The notes under the pieces: generated by a model | The model's database searches: none | Seen by the model: only the letters and a program-made list of their open reading frames with translations | Told to the model about the DNA's origin: nothing | Made by a program: the position numbers and the translations under genes | Source: Sceloporus undulatus | Taxonomy: Eukaryota; Chordata; Lepidosauria; Squamata; Phrynosomatidae | Direction: 5' to 3' | Length of the DNA: 64,000 bases | Assembly: GCF_019175285.1 (NCBI RefSeq) | Contig: NC_056528.1 | Location: 15,976,806-16,040,805, forward strand | Shown here: one piece after another, positions 1 through 11,200 of the stretch | Layout: every line of letters begins with the position of its first letter | Numbering within the stretch: position 1 is the first letter of the stretch

Positions 1-367
1 ATTCCACCCAAAGGCAGGAACATTACAATCTGGCAGCCCTGTGGGCTCCTTGAAAAACCCTTGAGCCGCAGACAAGAGACACCAGGCGAAAGCATTAGGC
101 CTTGGCTTTCGCCTGAAGTAGGCCACCCAGCCCAACCCTTTTGCAGGAGCCACGAAATGGAAGCGAGATGGTGCTGCCACCCAACGGCAGATGGGCAAAA
201 AGGGCTTGGCCCAAAGCAGCTGCCAAAATAAAAGCCTTCCCTTCAGCTGCCCATGGCAGCCGTCAGGAAGATATATGTGCCAAGAAGGCAACCTCCAGAG
301 CAGTTCACACAGGGCCATCCCAGGGGAAGCACACGGCTGTGGGTTTCTGAACAGATGCCAGCTTGCC

Positions 368-577
368 ATTGTTGTGTGCCTTCAAGCCGCTTCCGACTTA
401 TGGTGACCCTATCATGGGGTCTTCTTGGCAAGGGTTGTTCTGAGGAGGCTTGCCATGGCCTTCCCCTGAGGCTCAGAGCATGCAACTTGCCCAGAGTCAC
501 CCAGTGGGTTTCATGGCTGAGCTGGGAATTGAACCCTGGTCTGAGTCATAGTCTGACACTCTAACCACTATGCCAGG
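368..577 (-). mobile_element. Sauria-type SINE
   Basis: This nearly full-length SINE is reversed on the plus strand. The BovB-like tail is at the left (gtgtgccttcaag) and the tRNA-like head with the B-box (gaattgaaccctggtct) is at the right. This layout is known for Sauria SINEs. Confidence 0.8.
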
Positions 578-782
578 TTGTATTTCCCAGTTTGTGATAC
601 CCTCCGATATGTGATAAAATCATATATCAAACTCAATGCTCAAACTCATATATCAAACTCAACTAAATTTGCAGGGGCGGGGGCACTCTCTTCATTTTCA
701 TACCCTGTTGTTTTTAGTACTGTGCCATACACTCAAGATCAGATTTCCCTACCTCTTGTGCCAAAGTCACTTGGCAAGCTTT

Positions 783-1010
783 CAGGACAGTGGTCCTTTG
801 GTATCCGCTGGCGTTTGGTGGCAGGATCCCACATAGATATCAAAATCCATGGGTACTCAAGTCCCATTCAAAGCAATGGCATAAGAAAACGGTGCCCCTT
901 ATATAAAATGGCATAATCAAGGTTTGCTTCTCGGGATTGATATATTTTTGGACTATTTTCAAGCTGTGAATGCTTGAATCCATGGATAAAGAATCTGTGA
1001 ATGTGGAGGG
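783..1010. mobile_element. Mariner-like foldback MITE (TIR like ggtatccgctgg)
   Basis: The left part reads gtatccgctgg...ggtactcaagtccc and the right part mirrors it (gaatccatggataaagaatc). Relatives occur at about 12660, 15412, 23170 and 41962. It is non-autonomous with no coding sequence. Confidence 0.6.
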
Positions 1011-1029
1011 TCGAATGAGTGGATTCCCA

Positions 1030-1142
1030 GACTTTAGTTCTCCATATGTTTTGGACTTCAGCTCCCAGAATTCCTGCCTGTTGGGGTTTTTGGGAGTTGA
1101 AGTCCAAAAACACGGAGGATCAAAATGTGGGAATCATTGATC
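1030..1142. mobile_element. Foldback MITE (tggacttcagctcccagaatt family)
   Basis: The two arms are near reverse complements: ttggacttcagctcccagaa and ttgggagttgaagtccaaaa. The same family recurs at about 4438, 5925, 19863, 39042, 40322 and 47040. It is probably a hAT-type non-autonomous element; the superfamily is inference. Confidence 0.6.
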
Positions 1143-2512
1143 TAGTAACAGCTTGTGGCTCCCATGTCGGTGGGATGTTGAGTCTGTTCCAGGTTTTAGT
1201 ATGAACTTGGAAAGAGCTATCCAAAATAATGGGTCTCTGGAGAAGCAGCACTTTGGGTCACTCCTTGAAAATTTAGGCTAGAAACCAAAGTAAACCCACT
1301 TCTTCGCTAATGTCGTAACCACCAGCTGCCACTGTCAATGCTCCTCTGCCTCCGGAGGCAACATGTTTTCAAACAACTCTGTGCAAAGTGGGAGAGGAAA
1401 ATTGTCTTCAGTGGTTTCGTTGTCAGGCTTCCCTGCTTTACAGGCCTTGGAGGCGAGACTGGCCAGAAACCGACTGAATCGCTGTCAGTATTGGAGTGTC
1501 ACTAGGCAAGAAAACTTGACAAGACCAATTATACTGTAGCTTCTAGGAACGCTGGAAGGATGGCCTGAAGTCCCTTCCAAGTGAGAAAGAGTGGTGGAAC
1601 TGCTTCGCGTCCAAGTCTCTAAGTGATCTGCCAGAAATATAGCCAAAGGGAAGGGGTGGTAGACATCCTAACATACCCCTCCAGCAAAGCAAGACCTCCC
1701 TTAATGTGCTTGGAAATACAACATGCACAAGACACTCACTCAGGGATGAAATTCTGCAGCCAAGAGAGAGTGAAACGGAGCAAGACTGCATTCTTGGCTG
1801 TGTAATATTTGCAAATCGCCCTGCAGGAGTTGCCACCTCTCATAATTTGATTTTCTTCTTTAGTTAAAGGCAAGGCACTGATCCTCAAGGAGAAAAGACA
1901 GCCACGGAAGTAAACATACAATGTTTGGCAACTAATACAGTTCCAACAAGTCCCAAGACAGCATCGGCCAAAGCTCAAGAATGATGGCAACTGTGTACCA
2001 AACACCTAGAAGGGACCTGTTACTTATATGTATATCTTGTCGCTGCTCAAGGCCGCATGCTTTGTTCTCCTGCTACTACTTTATCCTCACAGCAACCTGG
2101 GGAGGTAGGCCAAGCCGAAAGACTGAATGGGAAAAGGCCATTAAATTGGAGTGGGAGTTTGAATCCAGGTTTTCTGGGTCCTTGTCCAACACTTTAATCC
2201 AGGGCTAGGAAATCTGTGGCTCTTTGGATGTTGTGACCTGCAGTTGCTCTTATGCCTGGCCAGTGTGGGAGTTGTAGTCCAAATAATCCGGAAGGCAGAA
2301 ACATTTCCCTGCCCTCCTACTTCTATAACCACTACATAAAACTGCCACCATGGAGAGATCTGGAATATCACAACAGATGGTCTTCTTGGGCTGCATCCCA
2401 AGGCAGAAATATGCCAGGTGGACTCCACTTTAACCGCCATGGCTCCATGCTATGGAATTCTGGGAACTGTAGGTTGCTGCAGCACCAGAGCTTTCTGACA
2501 CAGAAGGCTAAG

Positions 2513-2700
2513 GCCTGTTACAAACAGCCAAAATAAAGCTGCTTCGAGTCACAGTGGAGGTATGGTATTTCAGTGATGCATGCGTCCTAAGAGTCCAGAA
2601 GTCGCACCAAAGCCACGCTCTAGCCCTAAGGATCATTGAAACACCATACCTCCACTGTGACTCGAAGCAGCTTTATTTTGGCTGTCTGTAACAGGCCTAA
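2513..2700. mobile_element. Foldback MITE (ggcctgttacaaac family)
   Basis: This is a near-perfect inverted repeat. The left arm starts gcctgttacaaacagccaaa and the right arm ends tggctgtctgtaacaggc. The relatives at 9227-9460 and 14848-14952 share the aataaagctgcttcg core. Confidence 0.7.
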
Positions 2701-2840
2701 ATGTCTCACAAAGCTACAATTCCCCGAACTCCATCTTATTGGAACCTTATAGGAACAGGGACATACTTGTTCTATTGACAAGGGGCACAGAAAGACAAAA
2801 AAGATATCCACCAAAATCCCTTAAAATGTTCTCAGAATAA

Positions 2841-5233
2841 TTTATTAAATACATTAAAATTTGAGTATATAATTTCACTGTTAAAACAAAGTTGATCCAG
2901 TAAAATAAAATATGCACAGTCAAAGAGAGAGAGAGAGAGAACCCAGTCATCCCATGTAAAAACTTGGTGCAAGGAGTGGGAGAATTCATGTCCCTTTTAC
3001 TAGGGTCAACGTTGTTTGGTGCAAAGGGGAGCTTTAAATCCGCTCTTGCAAGCAACTCAGAAGTTGCTCGGAAAAGATGGAAAGGAGAGGCAGGTAAGCC
3101 GAGAAAAAGGCTTCGGTTTAGAGGAGGTGACTTTCTGAATGGAGGAAGGGGCCACGCTTCACACGTCACCAGGAACGGAAAACTGTTCCAACCCCAAATG
3201 TCAGACGATGCCCTTAAAATTAATTTCGATGATTGCAAGATTTGCTGAGTTAGCAGACCAGCTCAACTGGGAAGGCACTGGGTAGGAAAGGTGTTGAAAG
3301 CTGCCCAACAGACATGGAAAGAATGTTTTGTGCAGAGCTCAGAAAAGTTTGGTACTACCGCTCCCAGAATGATTCCAGCTGGGATTTGGAGCGTTTTCAT
3401 ACAAAGAAAGTAATTCTTCCTCACTCTGAAAAATAGTCTTGCTCAGTCCGAAAGCACCGTTGACCTTATCTGCAGAGGCCCACGGCATGGAGGAAAACAT
3501 GGGGTGGGAAATGTGATTCCCAACTAGAGTAGACCCATCAAATATATTGCTGAATGCTGACACATTCCAGTGGGTCTAGTCTACTTCAGTTATGCCAAAC
3601 AGTAAGATATTAGTGCTATCCGGTGCCCGATGGGCGGATGGATTGCCCCAGCACCCAATGCGCCTTCAGCAACAGGCATTCCAATTCCAAAACTAAGGAA
3701 TCTGGTTTATTTCCTTTGCAAAAGAGGAGACCGCCACCACCACCCAGGCTCACTTTCTGGGGAGACAAGAAGAGGTAGAATCAGGACAGAATGGTGATTG
3801 TCAGGCATTTTCCAACCATCCAAAGCTGGGACTTTTGGAGGCGGACGAAGTCAAGAAAAAGAAGGAAGGGGTATGTAAGAATAGGTGCCGGGAGGTGTCT
3901 TTGGAGCAGATCTGGGCCAGCCAGCGTGGTTTGAACGTATCACAGGAAAGCCTGGGATTACTTTTTGGTTGTCCTAAATTCCCACAACACCCCAGCCAGC
4001 ATGGTCACAAGAGGATTCTGGGAACTGTAGGCCAAAAAAGGTTATTGTCCCAAGCAGGATTCCAGTGGATAGAAGGCCTTGGCTGGTGGAAGGGAGGATG
4101 AAAGAGAGGGAAATATAAATAAAAGGCATTTCTACCCAAGACAGGCCAATGCCCATGTTATGCACTACACCGCTATTGTGCCTTTTTGGAAAGATAAGTT
4201 GTGCAACTAAACCTCCCACCATGCCCACTGTTGCCTGTTCTGGCTGGGGATGATGGGGATTGCCTTTCCCACCTTGGCACAAATGGCAAGCATGACTTCT
4301 AACTAGGTTCTGCAAGGACCTATTCAAGGTCCAGAAAGTATCTGAAGAGCTATGTTTTAGCACTTGGAGAGCTCCTGGCTTAGAACCAAAGTGTTCACAA
4401 CCTGACATGGGAGCCACCAACCTCCATTCTGTTTAGACCAGTGGTTCCCAATTTTTGGCCCTCCAGACATTTTGGACTTCAGCTCCCAGAATTCCTGTTG
4501 CCCAAGCTGGCTGGGACCTCTGGGAGTTGAAGTCCAAAGCATTTGGGAGGACCAACATTTGGGAACCACTGACCTAGACAATCCTTAGCTGGAACAACAA
4601 CACTCAAGAGCTCCAGCCACGGATGATGGGTGCTGAAGTCCAAAGCACTTGGAGGACCAACATTTGGGAAACACTGTTCTAGACAATCCTTAGCTGGAAT
4701 GCAGACTCTCATCCGCTCCAAGGAATGATGGGAGTTGGAGTCCAAAGTTATCTTGTGGGGCCACAGTTTCTCCACTCTTGCTTTATAAAAGGAATGTGTG
4801 AACCAGTGTTGAGCCAGTATGGCCCACCAACAGCTGACCAGCCCAGCTGTAAGAGATCAACCCTCTCCACATACTGTCCCTTGTACAGAAGGTAAGGAGT
4901 GGTGCTAAAAGATAAAAACCATAGATTCCCAAACAAATACATATGTACATTCACACACAGTGTGGTCCACACGCTCTTTCTCACACACACCGACGACTCG
5001 GTAGCATTCCAGATAAGGCATCATGGTTGCTCAGATCATAAAAGCAGCAAGGTAAGATAGGTGACTGTATGGTACAAGGACCAAAGTGGCTGGGCAAGGC
5101 ATCCGGGAATAGGCAAGCAGTTGCCGGCGAATCTTGGATTGGGATGGGGTGGGTGGGAGACCACCCTCCCTCCTAGGCAACACTTTGTATTGTCCTTCCT
5201 CCTGACTTCAAATGGTCCAGATGAGTTCCTAGC
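2841..5233 (-). other. Possible ARRDC1 3' UTR and flank
   Basis: Downstream of the ARRDC1 stop the first minus-strand AATAAA hexamers lie at about 3707-3712 and 2841-2846, so a transcript could end at either. The stretch also holds several foldback MITEs (see separate entries) and non-repetitive sequence at 2.75-3.6 kb. No exon or conserved frame was recognised. The UTR assignment is inference from spacing only. Confidence 0.25.
4438..4762. mobile_element. Cluster of foldback MITEs (tggacttcagctcccagaatt family)
   Basis: A full foldback lies at 4438-4574. Two further half-elements (about 4575-4675 and 4676-4762) repeat the flanking motif ctagacaatccttagctgga, so the flank was duplicated together with the element. 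Confidence 0.55.
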
Positions 5234-5298
5234 CTAGTTCCCATTGCTAAGGCTGGAAGTTGCGCTGCTGCAGCTCTGTTCATACGAAGGGGGTGCCT
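5234..5298 (-). CDS. ARRDC1: ARRDC1 copy 1 exon 8 with stop codon
   Basis: This exon is too short to stand out as an ORF. The acceptor is cttcttcttcag. With the last base of exon 7 it encodes EAPPSYEQSCSSATSS, then LSNGN and TAG at 5234-5236. APPSYEQSC is the second PPxY motif and the known C-terminal end of ARRDC1. The tail is shorter than the human one by a few residues. Confidence 0.92.
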
Positions 5299-8200
5299 CT
5301 GAAGAAGAAGAAAAGGGACAATAGTTAAGACACATCTAGTCCACTCACTCACCCTTGTTTTCTCTTCCTCCCAAATCCAACATTTTTGAAGAATTATTTT
5401 TAGATCATCTTCAAGGAACCAGTGTGACAAAGTGAGGCATTATCAATAAACATCATCATCATCATTGTTGTTGTTGTGTTTCTTCAAGTTGTTTCTGACT
5501 TATGGTGACCCTAAGGCCTATCAATGGGCTTTCTTGGCAAGATTTGTTCAGAGGACATTTGCCATGGCCTTCCCCTGCGGCTGAGAGAGTGTGACTTGCC
5601 TAGTCCACTCTCCCAGCAGAGGGAGGACCTCTGTGAGTGATGGCACAATAGCAGCAAATTGATACCAAACCCACCATCAATTTTTATTTGCCTAGTTAAA
5701 TTCCTGTATCATGACCCAAAAAGTCTCAATGGGGCCAGGTATGCTAGTGTCCGCACAAGCTCCGAGGTCCTCCAATGCAACTCTATGGTCAATTACTACC
5801 TGAAATTGATCACAGACCTGTGCTGGGGGACCGCCAGATGCCTAGAGAGACTTTTTGGCCCCAGGGAAGTGAAACTACAGTTACCAATCCCACAGACATG
5901 TAGGTCAGACTATACACCAGTGGTTCCCAAATTTTGGTCCTCCAGATGTTTTGGACTTCAGATCCTAGGATTCCTGACTTTTGGCCGCACCGGCTGGAAC
6001 TTCTGGGAGCTGAAGTCCAAAACCTCTGCAAGACCATCATTTGGGAACCAATGCTGTACACTTGTGCTTGCGAGATCCTTCACACTGAGGGATGTTTCAA
6101 TGATAACAGAGGGGAAAATGATGTGCCCTTCCCCTGCAAGTACCCAAAAGTTGGCAAAATGAATATCAACCTGCAAATGTTGAGTCCTTCTGGCTTAAAA
6201 ACAGGTCAATTTTCTGAAGTAATAGGAAAATTTCTGTACACGTTGAAGAAGATGCTTACCATACGGGTATCCCCAGGTGCTATACTCCGGAGGAAGGATG
6301 AGGGAGCTGGCCGTGGCAACCGGTACAACAGCTCCTTCAGCATAGTAGGGGACTGTGGCCCCTGTGGATAGGCAAAGGGTGGGATGGTTTGGAGAGCTGG
6401 TCTGCTCAGAGTCTAGCCTGACTTCTGGGAAGCTCAAACCAGGTGCGTAACTGAAGGGCTGCTGCTGAGAATGACTCTTGGTAGGGATGGAAACGTTGTC
6501 CATAGGGTGAGGGTAGCCGGAGGCAGCCTCTTCATCTTCGGGGGGAGCGCTCGGGACCACGGGCGATGGGATGTGCGGGACCGACCGGGCCGGGCTAAGA
6601 GGGATCCTGTTCACAGGGATGTTGCCGATGTAAATAGGGAGAGCGACGGAAACCTCGGGAGACTTGAGAGAAACCTGAGAGAAAAACAAGAAATCCAATG
6701 CAAAGGATGAAAAACTACCAGAAGAGCCATGAATTGGAAACAAGAGCTTGGAAATGATGGTCTATAACCTATCGCTGGTTCCAACTAGAGTTTCTTGTTG
6801 TTGTTCTGTGTTGTGTGCCTTCAAGTCATTTCTCTGAGCAACACTTTTTCAGACAGATTGGACTACATCTTCCATTACCCCCAGCCAGCAATTGGAAATA
6901 ATGGCCTCTAGCATAACACTGGTTCCATCTACACTGCTCCCTCGGGTTACGAAATTAATTCGTTCCGCGCCCGCTTTCGTAACCCGAAAAGCCTTCGTAA
7001 GCCGAATTGCCATAGGCGCTAATGGGGAAAAGCCGCGTTTCGTGCGAAAAAGCGCCGAAAAGCACCAACATTTTTTTTCGTAACCCGAAAAACATTCGTA
7101 ACCCGGAACAATTATTTCCAATGGGGATTTTTCGTATCCCGGAAATTTCGTAACCTGGGTATTTCGTATCCCGAGGTACCACTGTACTAGAGTCTCTTGT
7201 TGTTGTTGTTGGGTATTGGGTGCCTTCAAGTCATTTCTGTACATGTTACCAGATAGATTGGACTACATCTTCCATTACGTCCAGACAGCCATTCTATAGC
7301 TTTTCTGGGGTCAATGAGAGCTGCAGTCTAATCCAGCTGGTTGCTGTGTGCTTTCAAGTCGTTTCCAATTCCAAACACATTCCAAATGTGTCCAAACACA
7401 TTTGTCTTAGAACTCACTCTTGGAGTAACTAATGACTTCTTTACAGTAACTTTCCAAGATCTGCTCGCAACTCTCAGAGGAACAGTAGCCTAACCTGGAT
7501 GTAGTAGTCAATATGGATGAGGCTGCAGCCTTGCAAGATGGATTGAGGTAGGGCCGGCACCAAGATTTGCTCTCTCCAGTCGGCTCGCTTCCATGCCTTC
7601 ACAGCCGAGCCTTCCACTTCGGCGATGGTCCTCAAGTCGTAAATCCACCGCTTGGATTTGTAGGCGACTTTCTGCAGGAAGGAGGAAGGTTAGAAGAATG
7701 ATCCTTTGGCTGAGCTTGGGTTATCTAATCCCTACCCAATTCTAACCCTTAAAAGCTGGGATACTCTGCAGACATTGTTGGTCTGCAAGTCCCCAAAACC
7801 CTAACCAACGATGGGGAATCATTCCAACAAATACTTTGCAAAGAATTGGCAAGATCAAGGTTTACGTTTTGGAATGAATTTATTTTTAAAACTATTTTTA
7901 ATCTGTGGATGTTTGAATCCATGGATAAGGAATCTGTGGATATGGCAGATCGACTGTAATGAGGTATCTTGGTGATACCTGAAGTCTAAACACAAAACTC
8001 ATGTATGTTTCCTACATATACACCCAGCCTGAAGGTTATTGGATACAATATTGTTAATAATTTTGCACACGAAACAAACTTTGTGTACACTGCACCATCA
8101 GAAAACAAAAGTGTCACAAACGCAGCCAGCCATGGAAAAAAGTGTTGGTTTCTAAAATATTTTGGCTAAGTGGAACTGAACCTCTATGAAGTTCTCAGAT

Positions 8201-11200
8201 TATTGGCCAGAAATCTGAGGAAGTGGGTTGTAATCCAGGGAAATTTGAACTAGAATAAGCATGACCAAGTGTCTTTAGGCCTATGTGCACAAAAGTGAAG
8301 CATACACATCCAGGATTTGGCTCAGTTACCTGGATAAGACTTGCCACAATGGTGCTGGTGTCCCGGCCAGATTTGTTCTCAATGTCCGTCCGCAACTGAA
8401 TGGCCTGCCCCACGACGTAGCCCTTGAGGTCAGTGGTGGCTGTTAAGACCACATTGCCGGTTTTCACAAGCTTGTAGTTGAACTTCTTGGTGATGGATGT
8501 TGTGTTGGGCTGCTGCAGGAAGGACCGCAAGAATAAGATGGGAGAAGAAAAGGAAAGAGATTAGGAGAGAACAAAATTCGAGAGCCAGCATGGCATAATG
8601 GTTTGAGCATTGAGCTACAACTCTGGAGACCAGGTTTCGAATGATCCCCACTTTGGCCATGAAACCTGTTGGGTGACCCTGGAAAAGTCACACTCTTTCA
8701 GCCTCCGGGGAACACAATGGCAGACCCGCTTCTGAAGAAATCTTGCCAAGAAAACCCCATGATTGGGTCTCCATAAGTCTTCCCATACTGCATTACCTCA
8801 ATTTCAGGGATGTCATTGAGGTTAAGAGGGCAAAGGACATAGAAGATCTTGTTGCACTTGTGGTCCTTGGAAAAACGGGGCGTCTCAATCACGGCTTTAA
8901 TCTGATGCAAGACTTTTCCAAAGGGCCCTTCGAAGGACGTCGGAGCTGAAGCTAATTTCCAGAGAAGACAATATAGAAGAAAGGAGACCATTACATTACT
9001 TGCACCAGGCTTGCTTGTTTGCTTGTTTCAAATGCACAGAAATCTCTTGTGCGGTCAGTTAAAAGACTGTCTTTTATTGTATATACTCAACTATAAATCA
9101 AATTCATGCATAAATCAAGGGCAGGTTTGGGGGCCAAAATTATGGATTTTGATATGACCCATGGATAAGTCAAGGATAAAACTTTGGGTCATGTAATGAA
9201 GGATGTAACAGATGAAGCAAAACAATGGCCTGTTACAGACTGCAAAAATAAAGCTGCTTCAGGTCTCTTTGGAGGTATGCTGTTTAAATAATGCATGCAT
9301 CCTAAGAATCTGGAAACTGCACCAAAGCCACACTCCATTCCTAAGCACTGGAGTGCAGCTTTGGTGCAGCTTCCGGATTCTTAGGACCCATGCATCATTT
9401 AAATAGCATACCTCCAAAGAGACCCGAAGCAGCTTTATTTTGGCAGTCTGTAACAGGCCATAGCGAAGGAATGCACAACATTCCTGCAAGAATAACTGGT
9501 TTTGGTCATCCAAAAGGCTGGATGGATGAGAGAGTAAAGTGAAGTCAGTGCTTCCAAGACAGATTAAACTCTTGCCTTTCACCAGGAGATGGTTCCCTTT
9601 TAACATAACGTTAAAGTCCAGTACTTGTATTGACCCATGGATAAGTCGACTCAGGTTTTTTGGGTCCATTTTTTGACTAAAATTTCCAGACTAATATATG
9701 AGTATATACAGTAATTTGCACCAAAATATGTTTGATTCCAATGCAATGCTTTAATCGCCATGGCTCCATCCTATGGATCTGTAGTCTGCCATGGACCCAC
9801 AGCTCTCGATAGAGAAGGCTAAATGGATTCCGTAGTATGGAGCCATGGCAGTTAAAGCAGTGTCAAACTGCATTAAATCTGCAGTGCAGCTGCAGCCTGA
9901 GACATCTAAACCAGGGGCATCAGTTAGAAGACACACATTTTTACCTTACCTGGAAGTAGAAACTGAAAGGGGAAAGTATGTTCTCCAGCCGCCAGGGTCC
10001 CTGCAAAATACCAAGGGAGACATAGAGTGGGTAAACAAGAAGCGCGTGCATTTGTTTTAATTATTATTTTACTCATTGTAGACACACTATGTGATGGCTT
10101 CTTTCAAAATGCAGCCAGGTATGACTCTGAAGACCAGGGTTCAATTCCCAGCTCTGCCATGAAACCCACTGGGTGACTTTGCGAAAATCACACTTTCTCA
10201 GCCTCAGGGGATGGCAATGGCAAACCCCCTCTGAACAAAGCTTCCCAAGAAAATCCCATGATAGGTTTGCCTTGGAATCGCCATAAGTCGGAAACCTGAA
10301 GGCACACAACACCACAATGACATTTCCTCCTGTGCCTGTACCCCCCCCACCTCCCCAAATTAAGAAAAGTGTTATACTCAATCTGGCCACGAGGAGGCGA
10401 TCAGCAATAACTTTTCATCTGCAGCTCCCCATCCACAGCTGCATCTGCACCACAGAATTAGTGCAGTTTGATACTGCTTTAACTACTATAGCGCCATGCT
10501 ATGGACGCCTATTTAAAAAAGCAGTTTGTAAGGAGAGGAAGCGTGTGTGCAAATGAAAACAGAAATGCATGCACATTCATGCACACACATACATTTGCAA
10601 AGAGAAGAATCATGATATGACAGAGGAAGCCAACCTAGGAAACACATTCAGGGGCATCTGTTTTGGCTATGCAGCAAAGTACAATAACATCCAAAATCCA
10701 CAAAACAGAGATACCTTTAACCAGCCAACTATCAGGTGTTTTGTGCATTTTGGCTGATTAATGGTATCCCTATTTTGTGGATTTTGGATGTTATTGTACT
10801 GTTAATCTCTCGCGCCCCCAAAACCTCTTCCTACGATCAGTGCAGACCTTGGAAGGCACACGTTAGCAATAAAATTGTAAAGGTCAGAGGCACCAGATCC
10901 AGTCTGATCTTGGATGCAAAGCAGGATCAGCCCTGGTTAGGGCTTGGATGGGAGACCGCCAACAAATCCCAGGTGCTGTGAGCTTTATTTCAGAGGAAGG
11001 AACTGGGAAAACCACCTCTGAGGATTCCTTACCTAAGAAAGCACTATGACATTCATGGGATCGACAGGCGACTGCAAGGCACATACACACAGAGCTCACC
11101 TACTACTGAAATACTATGGCGGTGGAAACCTGAGATGAAATGCAGGAGGCATCCCTAGAAACATAGACATGCATTTCAGGTTTCCACCATCATAGGATTT

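Larger units (their letters stand above)
1..2512. other. Intergenic flank, repeats only
   Basis: No gene was recognised. The stretch contains a minus-strand Sauria-type SINE (about 368-577), a mariner-like foldback (783-1010), a second foldback MITE (1030-1142) and a foldback fragment near 2380-2500. The remainder (1150-2380) shows nothing I can name. Confidence 0.5.

Noticed and set aside
2747-3238. 163-residue minus-strand ORF
   Set aside because: No recognisable domain, a (GA)n repeat inside, and a position downstream of ARRDC1; probably untranslated.
6849-7244. 131-residue minus-strand ORF with repeated GYE motifs
   Set aside because: Arises from the inverted ends of the TA-flanked MITE; not a protein gene.
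10880-11095. 5S ribosomal RNA gene
   Set aside because: Only part of the 5S sequence is present, diverged and joined to a SINE body and tail.
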